From UMGS1908 sp045588795 (GTDB lineage: Bacteria > Bacillota > Clostridia > Christensenellales > UBA1242): a stretch of DNA of 39,986 nt. Each line of letters begins with the position of its first letter. Position 1 is the stretch's first letter. The notes beneath the pieces were generated by a model. The model made no database searches and was not told the origin of the DNA. It saw nothing but the letters and a program-made list of their open reading frames with translations. The position numbers and the translations under genes are program-made. The stretch covers positions 1-39,986 of the forward strand of contig JAZNEY010000024.1 in NCBI GenBank assembly GCA_045588795.1, written 5' to 3'. Below, piece by piece: positions 27,001-29,070 of the stretch.

Positions 27001-28351
27001 TCCAGAAAACAAATTTGAACTTCAAGATTGGGTTGCCGCATATATTCACATATCTGGAAATCAAGGACCTCCTGATGATTGGCCAGTAAGTTATATAAGA
27101 GGTTTCCAACATAGCGTACCTCTCAGCGGAGACCTTAACGCTGACCTATACCAAACAATAATGACAACATATATTGCAAATGTTTACGAACTGTCTCAAA
27201 TGGAATGGTGGGCAAATTACAACGACCTTATAATAACCAACATTGATCTAAAAGAGCAAATCTCTCTTGGTTCAATTGATAAGATACGAACTGAAACAAA
27301 GAAAGGTTTCCTTGGAATTGGAAATGAGAGCAGACTAATGGCAAATGCAAATACACAAGCCGGTGGCAATATTTATAGCACAACACATAAATTAACTACT
27401 AATGAATCAAAAATAATTTCTCAACACACTGGAAAATATTATGTACATCCAGCATCAAGTGGATATGCATATGATACAGGTGTTGCAGGTTCAGGCACAA
27501 AATTATTAACTTCAAACGAAGTACTAAATGCAGTTTGTGCAATGTACGGACAAGATGTAACAAACATTGATGCCGTTGCATCAGCAAAAACTTCACTATT
27601 AGACAGATTCTTCCAAAGTTATCTTGCAAACAGTAGTTCAAAAGGTGTTAACTATGACACAGAATTGAATCTCACAGGAAATTCCGCAACAACGATTGAA
27701 GAACTTTCCAATAAACGAACAACTTGGATTTCAATGAATTCAGGATATTCGTTGCGGCTAGAATCGCACATAATACTAAACAATCAAGGCACCGGAGAAC
27801 ACAAAATCAGTTTCACCAGTGACAGTGAAAGACTTCGAAACACAATTGTCATAGGCTCAGCTAATAATTTTGACAACCTAGAAAATGGTACAGAAAATGC
27901 TACCAATTTGAAAAACGGAAGAATATACATCCGCTCTCTTGGACCAATTTATAATGATCAGATTTTAGTAGACCCAGAGACAATTAAGGAAATGAAAACA
28001 ATCGAAATCATAGCTATTGTAATCACAATAATAATTGTTGTAACAATCATTATTGCGACACAAGGCTCAGGATTTAAAGAGGCAATTAGTTCTGCATCGG
28101 CAGTCTTAAAAGCCGGAATGAAATTAACAATCTCCATACTGAAAGGCATTTTAAAACTCATATTTGGATCTACATTAAACATTGTCTTAAAAGCTCTTGC
28201 CACGGTTGCAATTGTCTCAGTTGTAACTGGATTAACGAATACCGCAACGGGACTGCTACTTTCATATAAAACAACAAGTATCTTAGAACTTGGCTCACCA
28301 GATAAAGCAACATTCGGAAGAATGACAAAATTTGAAAGTTTTGTACGCTAA
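2..28351 (+). CDS. Giant putative surface protein, 5'-partial (at least 9449 aa)
   Basis: The frame is open from base 2 with no stop until TAA at 28349-28351, so the true start lies upstream; the GTG at 122 is only the first possible start in view and has no ribosome site. The protein is rich in Tyr, Thr, Ser, Asn and Asp (11 Tyr in the 100 residues after base 122) and poor in Cys. Most of it reads as beta-strand-rich, with modules of the type F-x-G-W-Y-x-N/D-G that match the divergent InlB B-repeat / Listeria-Bacteroides repeat families known from secreted Bacillota proteins. Two stretches, about residues 2960-3740 (8.9-11.2 kb) and 8100-9100 (24.4-27.3 kb), look mainly helical. The C-terminus has two or three hydrophobic segments and no LPxTG signal. 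A role as adhesin or cell-envelope fibre is inference; no enzyme motif was seen. Secretion is likely but the signal peptide is outside the window. Confidence 0.93.
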   Translation, partial: DGDGHAEPVYFNPADGKFYAKRTVDKSYIYEADTKAFTEVVEIGGEYYLANEKDYYSYIGKETVYLYKNELYTNSASKIQAFIDNNLVLTASAIYNFALYNGVYFRESRTENDTFGLTIADKWNPEISLVQKIDPSTGEPQVDDNGDPVYEEQITYEDINIEALFMLFDQDGNIRGDIAYWFDEKGALAEKVTVLIARDIATEEKYRIITSEADIKKDSEGNPLETVQSVEIELAGLVFDPTYHGTKNVFTDDKHTVIISKLAQYFESDKLADWNETEFTGDEKDYINLYEKSDSELYEVKANFHANELLDMPTSINYLVADVIITTYDNLKYNLDNVASPGEYDICLRYIYDAEIQRYEYLGALGIETAMFYEVDGRYYRITDEIGEEHFYDLIVERTYVTDIKDALGENYRLIEREAVQYVFDTTPLDPVTSSEFYHLYTGKIAQYIYTEKYNGAVVLGQNLKNEYIYSLEIEGLKLTSTGFTEVPTPIYYAYEELDLTGANVIIRTNYDYANAKKLSFDETKTILPYFTADDQSTNYDASNTTEKVVYDSEGNARGVEGLTKVYTFTNPINLQKIVVSKGSGNVTLEKVVTYNNVNLLTSSNMISDVEIEIAYYYASGYKKSGIDIYNYLSTDGDFYFYIVDETLGGVYIKSSGKMSNVSGTDIYAYDYLSLVETSYLDESTNRVYYAKVFVEKDGKYLTTTTAITANFGKLYYGFADDGVERLALTTDTKTRTYSSSGYIRTAHASNSGQQVDLLGKSIMTSTTPIIYPSFLAVASVTNQSSTDKGFIYDKSTYYQIDYSSKEITKYGLPGVKVLDGAPYPNTVISFSVRHKIHDQSVVYLALEIEKVFSVELANYVQMKDGTNISLEHQTYAFKDTETNIDLNNYPDEVIAITNKLTSESLYSSDKYNLASSSFAKPNYLPNTGEVILSSRDVATIMTYEYVDYENNQLKSDYTDINYISDYLFYDTPMVLIGDSSQKMGAIGTGAKVYAKRTNAHDYSITVDSATYYYEADDTASIFYLHYATPFSSIPTNANPYDYTKVLAYDENGQQSATYYFEKVKITNSAGDIIYKNGNTSAPYYLYTNDITSNFMPYAFDETWSNNTSDPYSVRERMLALKNGNDKIVDRLIASHFRYNVIDGCWYEVVYDIYKNATLRNDYNYWTSDYNKIENAGTIDMHTYILQADGSLVLTSECTIDQICNDLYYEDNAVTEYGELIISGTTSAYRTTISSVSDKAKSYQGYYRALPYNIKNAYLADSSYFMIGVEEVILVTNPTITITDGLNSVIYRFKEWQAFTRYNSEVMYKNSEVTFENANNATFKFTSDLAKYYVFFPVYERVYSVTLESRVIDGESNQGGTITTYYKDGKRVEGDNQKIENSSSDIHFIEYSSTGKTESADGKTNLTYTYEEMDIDNYIFTTEYQAFEVVIDENTDQTVALPLYVSTTEGALNGRGYMSGKVHSSAYAGPLFAGIAGGTSYVYKYVYNNVTKQYSLQKVTDASTISSTLYDKIYSNNTYVKSTVDADTTVPYMIEQAIGASDLKVGYTDLEYGEEVTIFNIPGVNYGVTKAGTNNDYQYYLYSLSEIGASKELLPINYSNGRYFFVLDKDGNYLSVDTIVNDFIERNPESYSKLAILYDISQYSSDGKIDEKYLTYYDKTMRQPTFTSTAQLFSFALTLYREGYEGIRDILAPMFKDLESADGPEYFVYYMNPVNYLFESGYSNAQITHSSAKLNRTTSANIVRLNLDSKDEEFIQQLYTTKKISMSTNTSLMSAIKTGIYFDVYSVDDNAPNLYITHTSTGRRHTYTKVNAIDLKGGSAILFYSASANRYVINAGTEVTGLELAGNLLKARTINGETYYFYITTTSTSLTLTKQADGDNFAREIVQKANYVGIEGNDSKSGEWYVSADTYYSGMDNVSLNQNFDRHTIIQLQAVADDGYRFEGWYFAQYNEATDEFVITERVGGTNDGYAYLDEIKHLELVGENYVTVEGVEGFGLSGESQYLKDANGRVETLPEALENLYAGKFITYAVVNGTRKNVTYDSAKLQYLDDRGNVIKASAPSDDTDEIKIYSRQVFEGNDGNYYYDYNLTFQVPTELIKFIDDNEYTLFSQTQFELESNATNLVYKYEETNGNKYYYQDMNGTDNDPFMVNSKGEYVSMLNTSGDALNYNSYVGTVTSNNIVSSLTSALRLEGSIDLTIQNQSDNFTIKKAGEPIAKLGIGTKLNPISFGENPNAKGLLYSGGKLYPAVQINYTYKDTGYLAMRFVVTVSVSPSGDINFAITTNYFNNEETGTSLTISNENELETLLTLINTKGEAKYLEEFSGMTVQSNINALSARGGENPGGNNYVYDFHYSVSKAQISASGSSYNYIVSYYHEMLNPFGTLTSKVSVFENVTGLTTFTVYESTPISLEYKYARTPSNMMDATGMGAFSSLMKPYGAFYTFTTGGFDLKELGIKQLDSTGNESTTSLTTLYYRLADDTFYYLDYAVDVTTGSTTLKLTALNMGEEFTTEQAQNGEAIFNLKATVNKLSEDDAGERVYLHEGRLYRTREDGAYTVKGDTLTINQLRENVYIVARFIENYYTLVFADQNENSTIHVEDMYYFDYESNNNATILNADGVKIQSANSVETVKFGNISMEYSIKGEMIPKTANQKLPDEDGALYEYYVAYYKNGQDGKDAGEQPEQVTVYSLENKYTNPNFDPYSAKFYTLYRGRMYEIKAGESGKRDIANYDFGSYIFEQKFATDQIKTLSSAIIDYEGTDYYAFTITYLTEDEFQNLSQGKGAKTKTATIYSSESSLGIQYADNNGVRVGYLVDGNGEMLTSGLGVMSGSAGDEFKTSIECPVLEGGYYTLPLPSGNEIAYIRSIEKTGGDYNTADYSYLSALTQKLSLKTDKDGNVVDVINPKDMTISISDGTEAKVGGSKLSVNFVNQGIYIDTNTTLVIIVSCDAKSKISASYTTNPFYELTPLFYPSEEFVSRNAQNYNTEDKYYEKLYYAYLVTFNRSLENEYSEYMTQQSRGESIMFDTTELESDTFKNLYQLNDKEQFLSDFGTNVLEEDTRTAEILGIEDNIYTFYNYSQYTEKTLVRGYSYYSQATRSFYEEVYEGETFKGYYAYILGDNYDSESIVHGFNASEYNANLLNHEINPYYTIAGRPIYMCIGNSDGSPAGGLEQLERILQRDYGFTFVKDSYTLMEVSTDIYAMHKKPTPSSIKVTESTLNEYSIIAQQFLYFMDTTMSDISIASIRAELDVYGGDGDRYYEKYLSRELALNGENSTDKTVYTGVNGVLSKLYNEYLTRRNSYETNGDKTVLESYILNVVNNLISLTHGGSYSDAKEAVKFLFASYYDEVSASYTGEGLFYHYIDNEKMPEGSTNLLNVAPYLLSLQTATADDEKEIFLSACDILFDFTIYRIVELAHTYFGNARLVINEDWKAEIESEEDYLQLYELDTMSIFYNDGATGSKTEITFNALLGYAQSYLKEAKYGYEKFTQIAKDLGLTAEELSASMTRNPASFKILYNQMTENLKRLYFRNKYQNNNWDTTHALDLMRNYLQCYNDYNELIGKLQYISEKNFSQSGALNILRFSSIVVYALDLQASILNYNEGKADDDSTPENEYVEGFYETLSPYEFVEDDGDPSTIEAESENFIKLYEFFAGVGRDDITVLDTDADVEAKDLQRWYKDYGDDLTSFYAGTGLHEESLEAKAYIEYLRIYNKFKDNIEDLSYYYTLDENKLYAPTGQYKTMTIAIDTLMTVKARALDGVGAKNNEFTAIQDEDYTTVKLADGNIYNIRFAGWYYSNQANTSISSDFENMTLLTTDYQSGLIAMQNNTTMIAVYRTFEYWSFTYNPSEVRVRINQTHDSFGNPLTYSTDSVTGNITISGYFDTGTNIDATVTPLAGKAFTSIENNYHKVKAFNEAGDEVELDSLDAVRYEYASSTDPLNAMLVGTTIETNTKSEINNAIATRTLRMMVSSKTWEFDPSTLEASAKDINSFVLKAEEAKLVVFKIYGSISADKDGNYVDVFNYTINWWKNSDPTNMNLITVDKTGASNFDPELYIEELFDQEGNVIGSRYLGVDEFMQPIQIAYATETSPLHYYIFGYFKEDTTVSISTSSDKGTEFLDAWYVDGEEEKTAQDENGNTIIKVTTDDLAHLAVGYYDKQRVDLQVNTVIMNGTYDGSEGKTPFEFGTEIPAYKTLLDDLLDGIMEDSNGIALNYGKDGARYVNGQKADDVGNTLMLKYYGFDSTVKDNYVPNASGYPTYQYNSLSEFTIVTPEYVYTDMYTYKFVGWYSVSSGKSTLVATTNVVDTLKVDGKLRLDAVYEILPKVDLVTDTANSNLSVETGNPAGIYDFLYGRIPVGAESTIRGNAQTGRQLKEVIFHYTNAKGEQTLVLDMNTLTRENWVRLFPIYKDGKITTQITWQETEDNGRSTYETTTNLENLTKIEITTVQNANVNLAFSVYQTEFYDKLLATNTIDMSNLPYMKNDASDEDSYLLSKRDKFEMFAEYQKFYVEDLTKDEKTGIYRFNKNLANQGFTISAPMVTFEGKTTRFIGWYVDGKLVSTDVSYFAYYSNETNKFPQTKVNAGEDILIEARFSVSPTASILQDEGEENSGFTVLQIIDGDPAVLLQPFASSEELTSVLLANFGKYQPEVYTTFNGVKVNTPSGFYNLVGLDGDSEKLYATSEGELRPTAFYVYDEVLGMLTELEVKRDRTRRYTVIPFADFAGKTVVVNYSTASMDDLGVNFTVMQTYNGTLTRTSSAGNITATISLMTNSPSGMNVSATNNILQADLVDGKLEMCSTTFPYAEFSTGEASEVTLELDKLQANFAGWYVNGEFIGNAQTVKFNPDNGDIIEARYYSQTRVFAFEAITTSYVNGKFVTMRESTNLVALVTNGNTASSTIDNATVSGAGVPTSPYYIYSSRNGLIDRVEALGSTQIRLYAKSELSGGAFVLRGFYYETASGQQVQIKSTLETGSSYVGEINFKSSDIPEGVTKIYAHYGASTKLTVEVNTDGITGILPDGIVGISHGLGLTTDAVQKEYEFTVKLTDSYGYVITGIGYNSDGDDKGITPVTAYTSEGVTTYSGKIEILGENNLVTIYAKNQMKKDVSVYTACFDTVLTNPVKTQIVGVTTLTADATMAYSYTVGDQSYTKTLKFVGWYLLEQSTGKTSLLAYDKTLSLNAQDENIDKYVIVKKYDADGNNNLIPTSNVLSVSVAGEKVSAEDISGVSGDTFENLGITLETIENTCILDAHSFVSSEIGKDYSFVGWYKNGVLLGRSSSLQYEISKGTSQNVEARFTQGLVEIIPEVYSKNNETGEYEVHPEEITYTILTTSTLSVNKRAGAGQDVLVSIKLPKGYKINIEKTQEMMETLETKIDFLVCGNDQDAGSASILVPRLAIEALITEGFSEYTLPIYLSDKLPEEHEQIVQTFGGPAGDVAYEIKREYDIDGVKDLVIHITSYNTEVTVVNNPTVTLDSHAFTLNTYYFFYNPFVYNTNDGSALINDNKYTNGYSALTGDGTIAVPAGTVFYYYSLSARPNNSTFSSHYLADVETNNVFTLTTAPVNTRILTNPAKINTTYLVRSDDTSLPTYDFDEYAHIYSHIKDITKSGEISYYTTELPPIDEVVGLSPFTDANLYMMTDSGYNIISDKVYRALPGGVTYFQKGSERQTFYVKTLGDYVIREVKFIDIESGKTIVGKPGEFYYEDEEDLDKEERTAVTEIIADNESKTYQTYEIESTENHYIVEIILKEVFSIELQIKVNGEWLTTEVNDEVGLVDTENSVIKFTDTNNIAFVDESEFYKFTVDDKNQIYFLKDDFETTQYILEEYAKNWIDPLNNVSGYTLNNITLITRGKVQDTVFNYDGDSSMSFADMLDESRIPVLTSRDGTIGIKENTIIVLNFASPFELPTMKLDAKIEKGLAGTKLNNALENALERDGDIDYEVKNIGYAEASITLKANSSVTDENGNIFYFKGWYLGQNVYDEVLDKTIYQETLISTSSYTTTQVAPSVNSQYIAYYTPEMKQVMIDLSGVTELGGKEVTINVGGVYCKVDDLLNTGTKLTVKPSIITSSLSTIGGIKVTSGYDQATGQIGFEEAQPAIILLEIPLMLIDTLTHFTVSFGISSYQIESERIGINGDVAKVSLDNKTTILSPENITSESVDLEISSQVQKYSTSYRVNNVGSNAYEGFVRTGHQFIPYYFVEAVVAGTTEQIQNNEIKFSLETTKDRMPEDPLNRTNYQTGEVTDERTSVILQRVVTYGEIAFLKVEYAGEIEYYGIYEITGLSSAYNRLHEVNLVNRLESKYIEFGSIGEAITYENVTYSAIGKVMIADVGEHTDSDDLYYNAFYNATTKKLIVLIDGHYYLFRFNNDPTVNNYVIEEITADVTEGTLLEYYLDSYTVDLSINAETSLGGAETVSISFERNISATGKASIVIGNGMQTLASATISIRSDIDNLELKTISDYTVRQTVKDVLKKIWDIQTVSFGGQDTMRLNYNALLEEINALPNVVDGAVSSILYGDTYYRRTAKAIKPGTRNLLDSLVSSTPGQIATFIASVQGSLEDGNVYVIACYDSDEDSNDPLNYPTLTVIPELQGYWFIYTHSEKANGTSGFGIDYSDEDYKYFAYDFFSIEESKGVNEYLFTDYFAERLKTDGNYLEAWDNTNWTSVSKDLHRTTTYKEYSKLINRNVVYFADFVNLFPDINIKTLVFGWSNDMANTEIQTDLKKDFVATLTTTPMAGYTDTTIQFVSFGFFRDGATVTLKLTELSATEVEEVTDFTHGATNITNAIITNKRPGFEEFKEETALPITETKTHSPNGAVELNAYEYNTDDIVLRDDMVSIINVSAEILVKFDINAYAINRFATSIDLSKLAIKGESNYFKYLDLLAEMADKGLLDEYEKGYGTPRETDEIILDEITDEQRALFVKGEGSYLEIEQKALEIYQGYVNGIYKTYSGGSVTTVSESFTRSDAVKLLKELAEEEEIKYDITLDIIENKLKFMQSLITKYALDLESVNNFGYAVLESTVTESGEKAIYSTVSPDVKVSQAGYAENQSTVTITVNELTGYKFLGVLVRNESLYNSPLEITTQTNNNKNDQTFKARNEVFFAVDNAQEYRTGIIRANWTKAGSGVYNLLLTVCGAVTSSYSIIALYEDILFPVDLDIYKYNDERYSIAENKTEEGTIITEYEIKDGEEIKTYAIGDTLESTELYGYNKVSKEYFAIYKNSDDNIFYKDVKYTDKYDGDIYILGESPKYIKVNYNPYTDEDSFEGYVQGSLLVGKSTPLYLTAITYPYGQFSGWLFTNSVSEEEIKESQKQIEAEINGGTYYEYIVDMSKSYAHSLTELFESRYDDEYRFDSRHLASDLSNTLFTPNKIFYNGKTYYEYRYRVIDDTNKVNLEHTKLVEDYLEFKLNIADGIFYSTSSYSGIEYFISEISPDMYTNTEIEVLFIRNTGEKEVITLNACATENGDRENFIVEALFGEFSYGGIKGNMSDNVMYSFNDDMYSIGNIIFSRTSAEEKNANTEFFVYVNGKLVNIFDALNGYYFATGGTKWKDFVNSLIPRKAEMTYGEKVSNGPIYTFASDNFHSVTAVGSGIVSTLNGSAYLPESEDIKIYEDVKTYNAYTELDTDPPTTVIDFSGVQDAYSFDENPDSSNQGHFIKGEKTNYNVMSTNLSYRASIIAYFTTAYYTMYINVGEVEQIYDSNGAKDGNGNPTGGEKTYYSSFKGDIIEVDQITGDKYNSGADKGYFKTNPQGGVQLYTLDNTGNIVQDKTTSNIENYIYDLTGSVIGNTTTIYTVTTTENSGYKKNTNPTATAYISNSQEGLKSSNIVDIYGDSSKLTPLEQMQKGFSHFLNYDYILFSTAKQGNTVTTGELSSSYVFTKLKNTYIWDYSGQGVGYSKSSPFCVSDSSNNTKLESNLIFTMLFKTNDPKTMFNDNNYIIVAFNSMEAITQYTLSNSVSDISQYVTGEGNNAKVNEEKIQINTSNKGLVDIVPIVTTSGDFTKLTANNITGGIKNKQSSLAIRVKVKAMSGKGYPSIQIILNGSTKQEINEDIEGMSRHNHYNAYYQTDGENVEVKNYTYGNYKAFNNEIRTENGMVKSNAYNVIVECAFQINCVALEIGMNYNAETDGDTGYLTSPSDENENNEYLKNIETNELISLLIETGSDPTRKEEYDNLCVTLTSLFSNYSIYKFKGANTILEQLNEFTEILEIAYKEGSNNSITEIFDLPTDKNGNSELYFDTNDVDDALKQIDALVKEGAIVLNNQELLFRQVAKLMVEDITNAYLKREGKSGAPATVSTAANKLLSAFETYIKSGTLKMTELFDKTSSLPILGNNTVSKNDNIHLFISGSRFIIYNSKEAKTSSTDIKEDMIVQEVKIYNTNGKLTDNMYMLMNDFISYCSNDIAEVPDYNYVDTNINSTSLLTYYYMASVITLYEEATNVEEKDKSKIDFNEDIPKYIDHYTGLLSVQDFLENFGTYYNTVIYDLLQTYTVAKTYNTEEYWQEYKRIAISAYLAYGLVFDDYTFTSGTIVFFDHLKLENVTSIDLNNWSYEKLKSIQNFSVLNELLNQVTSQFDNITYRDTFDTPIAIDFSVIDLIKSTVDYAQSIPVMQLSVNQVETMTLRYYLPNIINFLNDSVDGDWSSDFRTTVAKYKGNEDDLLAYWQRGLEQLIRNVKSYTATTYVWSDENSNYSIAPDDIYYSGISLVDYFQALDIVKYNDDEWCTECSEYVGDYGHMCYCNNEDYTNIEIDGLQNKNGSNKKDRFYFTNDGSDGEHKGETYNYLAYALFLNLNEAGGYDSNTGSDSTRHSLKSFMEINYYTYLNCTPTSEVTQYVEYVKANQSFGLVSGSLNNSRDLYRAVILTAVRKGYHASTSDGTPTTTSKYDPIESEMEEINPNHLFGRNENDKNYEPLRAYIGDYDAKTGEADGNGTLYKHLLLSETPTREVTMNVNGAVQNQPFLYYLMNGFNAQLYQLQLANQYQVLALESAEELERNYAYDYGIYQIRTTYDKGYGNELLTPENKFELQDWVAAYIHISGNQGPPDDWPVSYIRGFQHSVPLSGDLNADLYQTIMTTYIANVYELSQMEWWANYNDLIITNIDLKEQISLGSIDKIRTETKKGFLGIGNESRLMANANTQAGGNIYSTTHKLTTNESKIISQHTGKYYVHPASSGYAYDTGVAGSGTKLLTSNEVLNAVCAMYGQDVTNIDAVASAKTSLLDRFFQSYLANSSSKGVNYDTELNLTGNSATTIEELSNKRTTWISMNSGYSLRLESHIILNNQGTGEHKISFTSDSERLRNTIVIGSANNFDNLENGTENATNLKNGRIYIRSLGPIYNDQILVDPETIKEMKTIEIIAIVITIIIVVTIIIATQGSGFKEAISSASAVLKAGMKLTISILKGILKLIFGSTLNIVLKALATVAIVSVVTGLTNTATGLLLSYKTTSILELGSPDKATFGRMTKFESFVR
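5822..5842 (+). other. Isolated F-x-G-W-Y module core in the giant protein
   Basis: Residues around 1941-1947 of the visible protein read R-F-E-G-W-Y-F, preceded by a strand containing D-D-G-Y. This is the core signature of InlB-type B-repeats. It is about 5.5 kb upstream of the main cluster of such modules, so the fold is used sparsely in the N-terminal half. Confidence 0.6.
11355..17899 (+). repeat. Cluster of divergent InlB B-repeat (GWY) modules in the giant protein
   Basis: Eight sites with G-W-Y cores lie at nt 11366, 12842, 13634, 14462, 15446, 15773 and 17885 plus a degenerate R-G-F-Y at about 14836. The best preserved ones (13634, 14462, 15773) read F-x-G-W-Y-x-x-G-x-x-x-G/S and are followed about 20-40 residues later by a strand ending I/V-E-A-R-F/Y, which is the normal end of this domain. 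Spacing is irregular (about 330-2100 bp) and DNA identity between copies is low, so these are old protein-level repeats and not a recent tandem duplication. The family is known from secreted or surface proteins; binding partners cannot be read from the sequence. Confidence 0.75.
26111..26164 (+). other. Cys/His cluster (possible zinc knuckle) in the giant protein
   Basis: Residues about 8704-8721 carry W-C-x2-C, then ten residues, then C-x-C, with a His two residues before the third Cys (C8705, C8708, H8717, C8719, C8721). Four Cys within 17 residues is striking in a protein that otherwise has few. The spacing fits a small metal-binding knuckle or a pair of disulphides; the sequence cannot decide between them. 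Confidence 0.5.
27998..28348 (+). other. Hydrophobic C-terminal tail of the giant protein
   Basis: From residue about 9333 a segment of some 20 residues made almost only of Ile, Val, Ala and Thr is a clear membrane span. A basic amphipathic stretch follows, then a second hydrophobic run (about residues 9385-9425) that could hold one or two spans, and a short polar end. There is no LPxTG or similar sorting signal near the end, so the protein is probably held by membrane insertion. The topology of the second run is uncertain. Confidence 0.7.
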
Positions 28352-28360
28352 AAAAACTAA

Positions 28361-28398
28361 TCCCCCTCCCCCCTTGGGGGGAGCCCCCAAAAGGGGGA
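28361..28398. repeat. GC-rich nested palindrome after the giant gene
   Basis: Ten bases after the stop codon lies a C-run/G-run element. The perfect palindrome CTCCCCCC-TT-GGGGGGAG (28366-28383) is followed by CCCCC-AAAA-GGGGG (28384-28397), and an outer arm TCCCCCT (28361-28367) pairs with AGGGGGA (28392-28398), so alternative folds compete. Its composition is unlike the AT-rich surroundings. There is no T-run on the + side, but a T-run follows it on the - strand, so it resembles a dispersed intergenic palindrome (REP-like) and may also stop antisense transcription. Other copies cannot be checked inside this window. Confidence 0.7.
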
Positions 28399-29012
28399 AC
28401 AAAACTAAAACAAAATAAAAGATAAACAATCAAAAATTAAAAAATCATATTCTAAATTAAACATCAATAATTTGTGGCTTTTTAAGGAAAAGCCAGCAAA
28501 AAAATCAGCCATAACTTCTATGGCTAAACAAACATAAGGTCATAAAGTTTAACTATTAATTTTATGACACAAATCAATAAAAAACTTTTACTTTTATCAC
28601 TTCGGCGACAACAAACAACTATCATAAAACAACCCTTTAAAAATGAAAATCGCGAGTCATTTTTAACCGGTCTTAAAGGATACTAGTTTCTCGGCGACCA
28701 AATATCCACCAAGATAGGACACAGCGATTAAAGTGCAAATTTCGAGCCAATTTTAATTGTGGTGAATTAAAAGGCTCCAAAAATAAATGCATTTAAAAAA
28801 CTTTTAGCTTCAAAGTTGATTGAAAAAATAGCAGATAAAAGCGAGGGAAAGTTTCGCTAAAAAGTTTTGTTTTAAAAACAACTTCCCTTTCCCATTCGCT
28901 TTTGCTATCTGCTAAAAAACAAAACACTAAATTTTTAAAATATTTGAAAAATTTAAAACTTTTCAAATAATGTTTTTGTGTATCAAAAATTTTTATGAAG
29001 TCATCAAATTAG
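28399..29012. other. Non-coding stretch with a run of stem-loops
   Basis: No credible gene is seen between the giant gene and the next promoter. Stem-loops follow one another: 28475-28495 (8-bp stem), 28507-28525 (7 bp), 28539-28568 (8 bp, 14-nt loop), 28637-28666 (perfect 10 bp, 10-nt loop), 28678-28707 (5 bp), 28744-28777 (5+8 bp with a bulge), 28829-28914 (about 23 paired bases) and 28941-28969 (10 bp). The 8-mer TCGGCGAC occurs at 28602 and again at 28691. I found no signature of tmRNA, RNase P RNA or SRP RNA. It could be a structured RNA, a cis element or decayed palindromic repeats. Confidence 0.55.
28829..28914. repeat. Long imperfect inverted repeat
   Basis: The arms are TAGCAGATA (28829-28837) with TATCTGCTA (28906-28914), then AAAGCGA (28838-28844) with TCGCTTT (28896-28902), then GGGAAAG (28845-28851) with CTTTCCC (28887-28893), separated by bulges of 3 and 2 nt on the right arm. 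The outer ends are flanked by A-runs. No coding potential lies inside. It could be a MITE-like remnant, or a terminator for - strand transcription because a T-run follows on that strand, although no - strand gene ends here. Confidence 0.65.
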
Positions 29013-29041
29013 TTGTGTAAAGTGTCAAAATATTTTATAAT
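29013..29041 (+). promoter_or_regulatory. Sigma-A type promoter for the 610-aa membrane protein gene
   Basis: TTGTGT (29013-29018), 17-bp spacer and TATAAT (29036-29041). Predicted transcription start is near 29048, giving a leader of about 23 nt with the ribosome site AAGGGA at 29055-29060 before the ATG at 29071. Confidence 0.75.
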
Positions 29042-29070
29042 ATAAAATAACTACAAGGGAAATAGAACAA

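Noticed and set aside
2..28351. Alternative genetic code (UGA read as Trp)
   Set aside because: Tryptophan is coded by TGG throughout and TGA does not occur in frame in the giant gene.
28170..28433. Open frame of 87 codons on the - strand
   Set aside because: It overlaps the end of the giant gene and translates the GC-rich palindrome; no ribosome site or codon signal supports it.
28475..28969. Known structured RNAs (tmRNA, RNase P RNA, SRP RNA)
   Set aside because: The conserved cores of these RNAs, such as the tmRNA T-arm or the RNase P GAGGAAAGTC region, are not found; GAGGGAAAG at 28843 is part of a simple hairpin.
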